Assembly: GCA_003344405.1 (NCBI GenBank)
Contig: NOWV01000061.1
Span: 1-64,000, forward strand
Direction: 5' to 3'
Source: Trichoplax sp. H2
Taxonomy: Eukaryota; Placozoa; Uniplacotomia; Trichoplacea
DNA length: 64,000 bases
In this document: positions 24,901 through 38,862 of the stretch, piece by piece
Position numbering within the stretch: position 1 is the stretch's first letter
How the letters are laid out: each line of letters starts with the position of its first letter
Made by a program: the position numbers and the translations under genes
The notes under the pieces: model-generated
Databases searched by the model: none
What the model was told of the DNA's origin: nothing
What the model saw: only the letters and a program-made list of their open reading frames with translations

Positions 24901-27900
24901 ATTAACGATATCATTATATTAATGTTGTGGCAACCGATGTCATCAAAGTACATCATGGACAGTTCGTTAGCTAATACATGGCAGATCTTTATATTCTGAA
25001 GGTTAATACTACCTTTACTTTCCTTTATGAAAAACATGCGCATTTTTTCGTGACGATAGAAAATACACTATTGACTTCAATAAGCGGCATTGTTTATAAT
25101 ATACGATATGCTAAAATAATGCTGTTGTATCTACATCATCTTATCCGTTCACAAAGGATTTAATTTAACCAAAATAGTAAATTTTTCTCATTTTTTATGA
25201 CATTTTTGCAATATTATTTTCATCAATTAAGAAAAAGCTGAAATCTATGGAGATAGATGTGCTGTATTCCAGTTGGCACTTGATTCTAGCTTTGGATACG
25301 GTAGTAATATAATGACTAAATATTTTAATGTAATAGTAATTAAGGATGAGGAAGTAGAGATCTATGATTTAATTTCAGGTCTTTTGCTTTGTCTTTGATA
25401 TATTAAATTAACTTAACTTTCGGAAGACAAGAATTAATAATGTATAGTATATGCTGGACTAATCAATACTACAGCTGGCGGATATACCGTATTTGCATAC
25501 TAAGCTAAAGGCTGTTCCGTTGAATATTTCTAAATGATAGCTGGCTTTCATGATTATTTTAATACAAAGACAGATAAAAATGAAGAATAAGTTTTTACTC
25601 AAGCTTAAAATTTGTGGGCATTTATGCGCTGATAAAGAGATGGGTAATGAATGGTCAAGCAGATTTTACCCCCTGCGTACTAGCAGATTATTTATTCATT
25701 AGGAAAATTTAAGTTAATTAGAAAGTTGTCTAACCCTTCAGTAATGCTTACTTTTCTTGTAGTATTAATACAACTAATAAAATAGAAAATTATAAGATAT
25801 TCTTCATTGCAACATGTAATTCCTTATTGCAGACTACGTCGTATTACTGTAGCTAAATCGATGAAACTAATCAGGCCAAGTTGTATGAATCATACATCAA
25901 ATTGTGTGCACTCCTTTCCAGTTGCAAACTTACGTAAAATAGTGATCTATGGACTTCTTGTACTAGTTTTGGTAGCATTAGCATGGATTTATCGTCTATT
26001 CTTAGTTTTTAATAGAAAATAGTAATTGATCTTTTAATAGCTTATTGGCTGTATGCAATGACTCCATTAGGCTTATAAACTTGGCATGTATGGTGAAAAT
26101 TACGCTTGGTTTGCATCTAATTTTCTCCAGCGCAACTGGTGGGAAGCAACGGCACATGGCATTAACTGTACAACGCATGAAATTCTGCAAGCCGGTAAAG
26201 GCTATATAGCTTTCGGTCAATCTTATATTTCAGAATCAGGACTGAATAATAAACTAACGGTTTCAGGGCTTGTAAGTTTCACTTACGAATACAATTTCAC
26301 ATATACGGTACAATAATTGACTCTAATAATGGAATTAATTTAGATCATCCTTGGAGAATTAGCGATTAATTAATAGCCTTAGCATGCTTTAAAGTCCTTA
26401 TGACCATATGATGCACCGTTAAAATATTCACTAAGAATATGCAGTAGATATCTGGTTTTCTTTGTTTGCTGTTTTTTGGAATATAGATAAAACGATATTC
26501 TGCTGTAGACAAAGTTACTGTAATTGAGTAGCTGAGAATGTCATTTGCGTTATCATCGTTTACCTCGATAATTATCGAACTGAATAAGGCTTTAATTGTT
26601 AGCTTGACCATAAAAACTAATCGCTACATTTCGATAAACTACTATGATTTTAAATTACAGTAGAATATGGAATTAGTATTATTGTTTTAAATATTATAAA
26701 CTGATAGTATACATTTAAGATAAAGTCATAATATCATCATGAATGTTGCTTGGTATCAATTAAATTTACATATTGTTATTTCAATTTTATCATACATAGT
26801 CTACTGTAGTGCTTTACATAAATCATGAAGAAAGCTGTTTTGATTTTGTGAAAGTGTTCAAAACTGAGTAACGTACTTTTGTAGCGCACTTGAAGATAAC
26901 AGAGAAGATTAAAATAATTTCCTTGTATTTTGTTTTACAGACATATCGAAAATATTTTAAGGAATATGAAAAATTCACCAATGGAACTCCTAGAAGTGTT
27001 TCGCATACTCCATCTGCTTACGATTCTATATGGTGTCTTGCGTTAGCTTTAAATCAAACGGATCATCAGCTTCAGAAATATAATACAAGCCTCGCTAACT
27101 TTAACTACAATGATACTAGAACTCGAAAATTATTCAATGCCGCTATGGAAAATATATCATTTATGGGTTTAACGGTAATTATTTAATGGTAATTAAAAGC
27201 ACTTGCAAGAATTTCATCGAAAAACTGAGACAATACGTCTTCAGAGTTTTTGTAATTTACGTAAATAAGAAGCAATTTCGGGTAATCAAGAGTTTTAAAT
27301 GAATAAGATTAGCGGTTATTGTTGCTTCGTACCTGCATATATTTAGTATGATACCGATACTACACAGTGATTCAATAAATAAGAAGCTCTGCGTTTGTAT
27401 AAGCAGTAACATAAAGTATTGCATCACATGTAATTGCAATCACTTTGAAACTGAAAAACTTCATAATTAATAAGTTTTAACCGATAAATTTTGTTTCTTA
27501 AGGGTCCATTTAGTTTTCTAAGCGGAGCAAGAGTAGGTGACAGCAATATCATGCAATTCAGAGGTAATTTACTGTGGCATGTCACCGTAATTACAGTACG
27601 AAATAGTTGCATTAAGTGACGGTAGATTCGCTTTAATTAAAAATTTTCGGTGGTGGTAATAAATGGTGTTAAATTGGTGCTAATATCTTGCCCGTAACTG
27701 TTATTGGATATGTGCAATAATTAATTAATTTCAAGTTAATGATTTTTTCTAACAATGTCATCCATAAATTGTTACGTACCTGTAATATTGGCAAGAAATC
27801 AATAGAGAAAATGATTTTATAGTCAAAAGCTTGCTGAATAGAAGAACTAATCTAGCTATCTTGTTATAATACATTATAATCTACAAGCGAAATAAAACAT

Positions 27901-30496
27901 GAAATTCAATGCATGTTTCTGATAACTATTCTTTTGAAAAGATTGCTAAAGATACCTTGTTATTCTTTTATAATTACAACCGATGCGTAAAATTAGTATT
28001 AGAGTCCAAGTGTTCAATGCCAACATTTCTCGTATTTCTTCTGTCGCATTAGGATGCTACTATAAAATTATTGACTTTATGATGAAATTGTAGCGACATT
28101 GTCCTCAACATATGTCATGTCATGTAGTATAACAATGCATTGTTATTCTAGTAAAGTCTTAAAAATCTTTTGCCATTTGATATTATGCTTTAAATAGGCA
28201 ATATTTCAGCATTCGGTCTGGTTAAAGTTGGTTTTTATAACAGCAGCAGCAGAGAATTAAGTTTCAACGAGACAGATCGTCTTATGTGGCCAGGTTATTT
28301 GATTCTTATTTATAAATAATACCAAAGACTACTAGAAAATCTAATTTTTCCGTAACCCATAGTTATCTGTACATTAGTATGTTGCTGCATGATTTTATGA
28401 AACTGTTATACACAAAAGCATGGTGAAATATCTATTCAATATATTTACTGTATGACTTTTGCTTTATATTGTATAATACAGGAGGACGCGTTCCAGTCGA
28501 CGGATTTGAAACTAAATTTGAAGAGAATTATATTACATGTGGACTATTTATAATAGTAACGATTTTATCTGTAGTTGGAATTGTGACTGCAATGGCATTT
28601 TTACTTATCAACTTTAGACATCGAGAGTTACGGTAATTTGATTTGCATCCATTTTTAAATGAAATCACATAAATTTGATTATTCGATTACAAAGTAACAA
28701 AATATTATTTCTTTGTATTGCCTTAGGGTTATTAAAATGTCTAGTCCTAGAATTAACAATCTAATATTGCTTGGCTTTATATTTTGCTACGCCGATGTTG
28801 TCTTGTTTGGAGTAGACTATGGTATAACGAAACAGGAATATCTCCCTACAGTTTGTACCGTTCGTGTTGGCTTATTGTGTATAGGATTTACACTATCATT
28901 CGGTGCAATGTTTGCTAAAACTTGGCGCGTTCATGTTATCTTTACAAACAAGACAAATACAAAAGTGGTAATAAAAATCATTTAATTTTTATATCACTAT
29001 TAGATGAAAGAGAGAATGAAAATATGCGAGAGCAAATTCTTGAGTTCCTAAATACTAAGTTATTGTTTACAGATTGTATGATGGCATGATTAAATATATA
29101 TGTGATATCAAGTATGACGGTTAAATTGTAATTAAATAGGGAGCGATTAAATTATTGAAGAAAACAATCATATCGATGTTAATCAATTTTGTGTCTACGC
29201 TTGAACAAGAAAGTCTTAGCTAATTTCATTATTGTTGATAAAATAATTTTCAAATCTAGTAGATTTAATAAACTTATTGGATATTAAAAATTACGAATTG
29301 ATAATTATAGGTAATCAAAGATTCTTCGCTCTTTGGGATAACTAGTATCCTATTAATAATTGATTTTATCATTTTGGCTGTATGGATATCAATCGATCCC
29401 TTTATAAATCGATATCAATCAATTTCATCATCTGTAAGTTGATATTACATAAAGTTCGGTATTATTCTATGAAGTATATATGTTATATATAACCTAGGAA
29501 GTAGTAGACATAATCGATAATAATTAAGTGTCTTCGATGGCAGCTACGCATATTAGAAAGAGGCACCGTAATCATTTTAACTTAGTACTCTATTAATTAA
29601 TGTATTATTGCGTAAAAGAAATTTGGTAGGGTAGATTCGATATTTAATCCAATAAATTTTAATAAGTAATTACCTTATTGTGACGTAGAAGGAAGTTGGA
29701 TGTAATATACGAGCATTAAAGCGAGTTACGATATATTCATGTAATAATGGCTGTGTCAGTGTATATTGTGATACTTTTTGGTTTTTGTTTGTTATGATTA
29801 TTATCACGATAGTCGTCAAGTCCTGGATCGAATATCATTATACAACCGCGGACACTAGTTTGTAGTTGTCAACATATTTCTGTTTGGTTGGGGGTCGTCT
29901 ATGGGTATAAATTCTTATTGCTTGTTTTCGGTACATTTTTGGCATGGGAAACTCGAAATGTTTCGATAGCGGAATTGAATGATTCTCGTCATATTGGATT
30001 AACTATTTATAATGCGGTTATGTTTGCAACTATTGGGGTATTAGTGAGCCAGCTAACACAAACGACTGTAAATGGAGGATATATCATTATATCGGCATTT
30101 ATCTTAATTTGTACGACATCCAGTATGTGTCTATTCTTTATACCGAAGGTAAATATATAAAAGATATTTCTATTATGTAAATGAACCAACTTCAACTGCA
30201 ACTCGATGGGTTATTTTCCAGTTATCTCAAATAAAAATTTCTATTGTATTATATAATATTAATATTAATAGTTAATGGGTATCTCTTGATTAAAATTAGA
30301 TTATTGACTAAAATTCATTCAAATATTATCTAAGATTCAACTTATCAGAAACGCAAATTTTTCGATCATTTCTGGACGACCTACAAGACCATCAGCAATT
30401 CAACGTCCTCGTCTGAGTGTAGTAAACACTAAAATAATTATACCAGAAATATCGAAGAATGTATCTATAAAGCAACCTGCTGAACAGAATTTATAA
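21966..30496 (+). CDS. GABA-B-like metabotropic receptor, gene C (14 exons, 777 aa)
   Basis: Exons: 21966-22217, 22332-22469, 22598-22768, 22962-23063, 23524-23589, 26071-26271, 26941-27174, 27503-27563, 28198-28293, 28482-28632, 28727-28967, 29311-29433, 29813-30148, 30335-30496. Twelve exons have exactly the length of their gene B partner; exon 7 is one codon shorter and exon 14 three codons longer. The start ATG precedes a signal-anchor-like hydrophobic run (about residues 14-28). The flytrap domain shows LYIGGTFP, MAIRDINSRND, ALLGPFTSSSASIV, ARYWNLIQLS and SAYDSIWCLALALN. The 7TM domain shows FGAMFAKTWRVH, GYKFLLLVFGTFLAWETR and CLFFIPK. The tail after TM7 is 53 residues, basic and Pro-rich at first, with no coiled coil. 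The intron 1 donor reads GTTAAA, which is weak. Role as for gene B: a membrane receptor coupled to G proteins, ligand unknown. Confidence 0.93.
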
Positions 30497-31154
30497 ACCG
30501 GAATTTAATATGATCAAGTCGGTAGCGTCCTTCCTACTATACTAGAAGTGGTAGTTAATAGTGATCAGGTAGATTTACCTAGACTGGAATAATACGCAGA
30601 ATAAAGTTTTCGTAATAATAACATTACGAACGAGATTTCGATTCTTAAGAACAGGTTGTTTGCAAATTTATGATTAATCTTTTACATTATATCTTAATAT
30701 TTAATTATTATGTGAGTATACATATTGATTCATATGCGTTGATTTATCTTTACCGTAACTGAATTATGACAACGGCTACATGCTCGTTGTGATTAATTAA
30801 TTTTACAGTATATCTCATATATATCGCAGGTAACTTTCTAGATTCTCATTCCGAGTCAGTGCATTGATGGTTTTCGATAATTGATTTCGCGATACTCGCT
30901 TTTAACTATTCATAAGCTATTATTAGTCATGGTATCATAGTATACTGTAAGCATAGCTTAGATAATTGTATTATTTAAGATATCGGTATTTATCAATATT
31001 ATTACAATCTAACATTTTAAAGTGATTTCATAGACCTCAAGGACTCTAGGGGCCCATACTCATTGTAATGAATACGACGGAAGTTAGGATAGATCAATTT
31101 GTGATAAACACCCTACAGTTTGCTTCAGATCTTAATTAGTACATACGTTATTTA
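30497..31154. other. Intergenic DNA after gene C
   Basis: The 3' UTR of gene C and AT-rich spacer. No gene is seen. Confidence 0.5.
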
Positions 31155-31430
31155 ATGCGTGAAATGGGTGACGTTCAGATAAAAAATTCAATAAAATGGA
31201 TGACTGTTCCTTATAATCTGAGATGTTTTGTTAATGATGCAACACAACTAACTGCCTTCGAATATAATCTCCAAAAGTTAGAGAGTATACTGCATACGAG
31301 CACATATATGCTTATGTTGTATGGCATGCTGGATAAACACGTGGAAGCTTCCACTTTGCTACGAGAGTTATTTATTTGGCTAAGGCAAATGGGTACAAGT
31401 TTGAAGTTTTTCTTGGATCCTACTATATAA
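31155..31430 (+). CDS. Orphan exon-like frame, weak likeness to APC/C subunit 4
   Basis: A 91-codon frame has protein-like composition. Its segment LESILHTSTYMLMLYGMLD, followed by VEAS and ELFIWLR, recalls the helical region of ANAPC4, in which a helix with SFMM and VIDSS precedes FFRWLY. A GT follows WLRQM at about 31391, so the exon could end there. No flanking exons of such a gene were found on either side. It may be a single exon of a dispersed gene, a fragment left by duplication, or chance. Confidence 0.25.
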   Translation: MREMGDVQIKNSIKWMTVPYNLRCFVNDATQLTAFEYNLQKLESILHTSTYMLMLYGMLDKHVEASTLLRELFIWLRQMGTSLKFFLDPTI

Positions 31431-31963
31431 TACAATATTCGCTGTATTAGCCTACTTGCTGTCAGCCACACACAGATCAAGATGTTTAAATCATTTGTGA
31501 TTTGATTCGGTACAATCAACATTTGAAAAACACATGCTATAAACTTAGTTCCTTCTTACTTTGCACTTTGATTTTAGTAGATCGCTACCTTCCGCGGGTA
31601 TAGAACAGCTGTGAAGCCTCTTATACAGTAGCTACATAATCTCTATTCTGTAGAATTATCATATGCAATAGAGTTTAGGACATTAATGTCTACACAGCAA
31701 TTTACAATATGTCGAACACACTCGAACACTGTAGAATATTGATTTAACAGCTTTCATCTCTCAAATTGGACAGACAGACAGAAAGAAAAATAAAAAGCGT
31801 TAGAGGAGATTTGTTCATAGTGATGCATAGCCTAGTTGGTTTAGCGCCTCTTTCTTCTTTACTTCAGAATACGAGGAAAAGGTAAAGCCAGGTTGTAAAC
31901 TTATAGCCAGGGTCTGGTACCATTGATGATTTGCATTATGTCATTGATAATGATATTATCAAC

Positions 31964-32135
31964 ACTGTCTACCGATACTGATAGTAATATTTTCAAGAAT
32001 ATCAATCGCTTTCGGCGATATACTGTGTACATCACTAATTCATAAGAAATATAAAAGTGAAGCTTACTGTCTACTGAAACTGATAGTAATATTCAAGAAT
32101 ATCATTAGCTTTGGACGATATACTGTATACAGATA
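31964..32135 (+). repeat. Two copies of a 70-bp repeat, period about 102 bp
   Basis: Units at 31964-32033 and 32066-32133 share CTGTCTAC, GATAGTAATATT, CAAGAATATCA and CGATATACTGT(G/A)TAC. Similar GATACTGAT and GATATT words recur to 32890. Confidence 0.7.
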
Positions 32136-32287
32136 TAATATCATTGATTGACAAGTGATACGAAAATAAAGCTTTATTAATAATAATTTTATTTAAAATT
32201 ACGAAACATAAACAGTTAAACATGCATCCGAGTTCAGCTTGAATGAATTTGCAACGTTTTTGACGGACCAATTCTTAAGCTTCCGAA

Positions 32288-32890
32288 TGATGTCAATTTT
32301 TATACCATGGAAATTGGTTATTCAAATATTTCCTGTCCCCCATTGAAGTTTTTTTTGCGAATGCCATACGTACTGTACAACAGTCTGATGAGTTCACTGA
32401 TAAATCATGTACTCTACAGTACGTATCGTATCATTTTAGCATTATCTTAACCCTAATATCGCTGAGCTCAAGCTTGCATCAGTGATCGTGATATTATTAG
32501 GCGATACTGATACTAATAGTAGGAAGAAATATCAATATCGCTACCATCATCGGTGATATCTTTTGTAGAGGTAGAATTAGTGCTTACAGTACCGAGACAC
32601 GTCAATTTTCATACCATGGAAATTGGTTATTGAAAATTTCCTGTCCTCCTTCAAGGGTTAAGTTGTAAGTTTTAATGCGGACGCACTAGACACTGTACTT
32701 ATAGTGGACAGTGTACAGCAGTCTAATGAATTCCCCTGATAAATCATTCGCTATACGTATCATATCATTTTAGTATCATGCAAATATCGCTGAGCTTAAG
32801 CTTGTATCAGTGATTGTGATACCATTAGGAAGAAAGTAATACGAATAGCAAGCAATATCATCACTATCACTATCATTTGTTGGAATTCCA
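32288..32890 (+). repeat. Tandem duplication, period about 309 bp, two diverged copies
   Basis: Copy 1 begins near 32291 and copy 2 near 32600. Shared landmarks in order are ATACCATGGAAATTGGTTAT, TTTCCTGTCC, ACAGTCT(G/A)ATGA, CGCTGAGCT(C/T)AAGCTTG and ATCAGTGAT. Spacing between landmarks differs by small indels. Confidence 0.85.
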
Positions 32891-33592
32891 TTCTAGTTTA
32901 TGTGTTAGCTCCACGTTCAGGTACTCTGGTGAAGACTCTGAAACGAAGTAGCACACTGATAATTGCTTTAAACTGCTTTATTAGCTTCTATCCAAATAGA
33001 TATGCTCTTAGCGATGTAAGAGACAAGCATAAATCACTAACGTTGTCTAAGGTAGATATCCAAGAAGTAAAGTGCTTAATAGTATGTAGCTTCCTGAGTT
33101 ATAGATTGATTCTAGATAAGTCAGCTCAGCCGACTAAAACCTGTTCTCTAGGATCAACTAATAGCAATACAATAATATTATGATATGCTTTCCAAATTTG
33201 AGATCGTGGAGTTCCATTTCAACCAATCACCGGTTCATACCTTGATTTAGATTCCAACAAATCAGTGATAAGTTATAACGAATACACTAGTTCCATGTAC
33301 ATTGTACACTTGTACCGCTTTTCAGTTGTGATATTCTTAGCCTTTGCCAAATAACCAAGTTACAACAACATCTTACGCAATCAAAACAAACAAGGGTAGA
33401 AACAATGCCGACCCTTCTCTACTGTACACTGTACAGGGTGTGTGGAAAGTCATTTGAGATTTCTAAGTGTAATATCAGGATATTTTCCAATGATTTTCTA
33501 ACCATTTTTGTACGGTATGTCGACCTTAGTTAATTAAGAACAAGTCGATAAAGACCTTGGCTGTTCAATGTTCACTCAGTCCCTGCTGAGAT
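32891..33592. other. Intergenic DNA, no gene seen
   Basis: A 93-codon frame at 32902-33183 lacks similarity to anything I know and has no splice or domain context, so I do not call it. Confidence 0.5.
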
Positions 33593-34081
33593 CCAGGTCT
33601 AGTGGATTGCTATTTTGCAGGATGACGCAGCAGTACTGTATGAGGCTACAGTGGATAGGCAATACTGTACACTGCATTTTACATTGGAATGCGTCAACGC
33701 TTTTTCGATGACCGATGACCTGATGATGATGGCTAGTACTGGCACTACTTTCAGTCTACGCTATACATATACCTTACCTACAGTGTACAGTATGGAACAG
33801 TGTACTTGGACAGATGAAAAACTGGACTATCCAATCCCCAGGTCTAGTGGATTACTATTTTGCAGGATGACGCAGCAGTACTGTGTGACGCTACAGTGGA
33901 TAGGCGATACTACACAGTGCATTTTGCATTGGAATGCGTCAATGCTTTTCCGATGACCCATGACCTGATGATGATGGTTAGTGCTGGCACTACTTTCAGT
34001 CTACGCTATACATATACCTTACCTACAATGTACAGTATGGAACAGTGTACTTTGACAGATTAAAAACTGGACTATCCAATC
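33593..34081 (+). repeat. Tandem duplication, period 245 bp, two copies
   Basis: Copies at 33593-33837 and 33838-34081 both begin with CCAGGTCTAGTGGATT and end with AAAACTGGACTATCCAATC. They differ at roughly one base in twenty. Frames crossing them (33615-33956, 33860-34063) are by-products of the repeat. Confidence 0.92.
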
Positions 34082-34541
34082 ACGTTGCGCCAAAGTCGAC
34101 GTCACACCTATGATACTAATTAGTATATAATGCCACATCCTCTCAATTTTTCTTTCTTCTTGACCACCAAGTGTCAAATTGTCAGCTGATATTCAATCAG
34201 GTTAGCCAATTTTTTTTCAACCTTTCTAGAGGTTATGCTCAACTTAAAACTGTGTAGGATTGAAAAACCAAATACAACTGCTACTTCCTTAGGATCAGAA
34301 TACATTTTGTACTCAGATTAAAATCTTACGGCAATGATAGATGGACAATCATGATATACAGTATATAACATAACATATATACAGACATACAGTACGATAA
34401 TCGGCTTAGATAAGGAAGTACAATCGCACTTTCTATTGGATGTTGACGGTGACAATTCAATTTTTTTTTTGGATTTTAATCTAGTGCATTCGCTATCCAG
34501 CTCGTTTACGTTCGTTCAAATAGAATCTGTATCAAGACAGG

Positions 34542-37637
<3,096 letters not shown>

Positions 37638-38220
37638 GCGATTTGTTGTTGAATTCAGTTGCATTAAACATCATCAGTATTTCATTCTTATAGTTAGAGG
37701 AACTTGACCTAGATTTTATAATAGGAGCAAAGCCAAATAGTATAATAGCTACTGAAGGTTCAGACACTATTGTTTGCGATATTAACGATTATTGCTTACT
37801 ACATGATATAACAACGATTGCCCATATTGTATTTTGAACAATGATTTGCAATTTTTCATAAACGATTACTTTGTAAGTCTTAGACACTTCATTTTTACTT
37901 GAAGAAGGATGGCAATTGATCGTAGGAATTAAATAAATTCTAGAATAATGCAATGACATGATATATTTCGTGATTAATTTTTATGGTTAAACTATTGGCG
38001 TCTTACTGTCATTTTTACTGCTTGTAAAGATAATCAAAAATCATGTTGCATGAATAGAAAAATTGTTGTGATAACGATATAATATTGAAAAGGCTCTCCA
38101 TACACTGCACTGTAGCATAAGAATGCGGTGATTTGATCTATCATGTAGTTAAAGTAAGTACTGATGTTGTGTTATGAAGAGAAATTCTAGTTGTGATGTT
38201 AATATTCTGGATAGAAATGA
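37638..38220. other. Intergenic DNA after the PTGR1-like gene
   Basis: Presumed 3' UTR and AT-rich spacer. An AATAAA-like word lies near 37929. Confidence 0.45.
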
Positions 38221-38421
38221 CAGCGCTATATTCACATGAGTGAGCATTTTACTTACTTAGTTACCCTAATGACAAACAAAACAATGATGTTAGAGTGTAG
38301 GTCTGACAGTAGCGTACCTGCAGTATACAGTTGGTATAAATACAGTAGTGATAACAACGAAAAAGAGCATACATGTAATTATAGTAACAATCAGATTTCA
38401 GTTTTTACTGATTCTATATGA
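38221..38421 (+). CDS. Possible immunoglobulin-domain fragment
   Basis: An open stretch ends at a stop at 38419-38421. It contains MMLECRSDSSVP, then VYSWYKYSS, which is the classical Ig pattern of a B-strand cysteine (LxC) and a C-strand tryptophan (WYK). The later DxxxYxC half of an Ig fold is missing, as are signal and membrane segments. No flanking exons were recognised. It may be a lone exon of a receptor gene or a relic. Confidence 0.3.
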   Translation, partial: QRYIHMSEHFTYLVTLMTNKTMMLECRSDSSVPAVYSWYKYSSDNNEKEHTCNYSNNQISVFTDSI

Positions 38422-38749
38422 GAGCTAATCATATACGATAGAGAAATTTATAGTATTCTTTTATCTCTTCTTTAAAAGTGCCATGATACTAGACACATTT
38501 GTAACTTTTAGAATACATACTTAATTACTGAGATACGATATTTTAATATCAAAAATGTTGATAGCTTTATTAATTTTTAATATGATCCGGAATCAATTAA
38601 ATTTTCATGGCATGACGCGTGCTATAAATTTTGTTATTGATTTGTAGAAGGCTGAATAAGACTTTAAAAAAACAAGGTATATAGGAATTCACATAACACG
38701 TAAACAGATTTTGAACTCGTAATAAATGTATACGTAAATATTGCGTAAC

Positions 38750-38862
38750 TTATTGGGTTTGAAGTAGTGGGATGCCTTTTGAATCATGTTTTTTCACTGA
38801 CCACTGGCCCTGCATGATGGATCCGTCGGTGTACTGTACTGTGATTGTATTTGTGTGACGTA
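38750..38862 (-). CDS. Possible last exon of an unidentified gene
   Basis: On the minus strand an AG acceptor (38863-38864) opens a 37-codon frame ending in TAA at 38750-38752. It reads RHTNTITVQYTDGSIMQGQW, then SVKKHDSKGIPLLQTQ. The alternating polar and hydrophobic pattern around a DGS turn looks like a beta-hairpin in a real protein. I do not recognise the family and saw no upstream exons up to 41 kb. Confidence 0.3.

Noticed and set aside
26366-26611. 81-codon minus-strand frame in intron 6 of gene C
   Set aside because: It lies within an intron, and its composition is ordinary for AT-rich noncoding DNA.
32902-33183. 93-codon plus-strand frame
   Set aside because: The sequence is Ser/Leu-rich with no motif, in a repeat-rich interval.
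33615-34063. Two similar plus-strand frames of 113 and 67 codons
   Set aside because: They duplicate with the 245-bp tandem repeat, have unrelated composition and no splice context.
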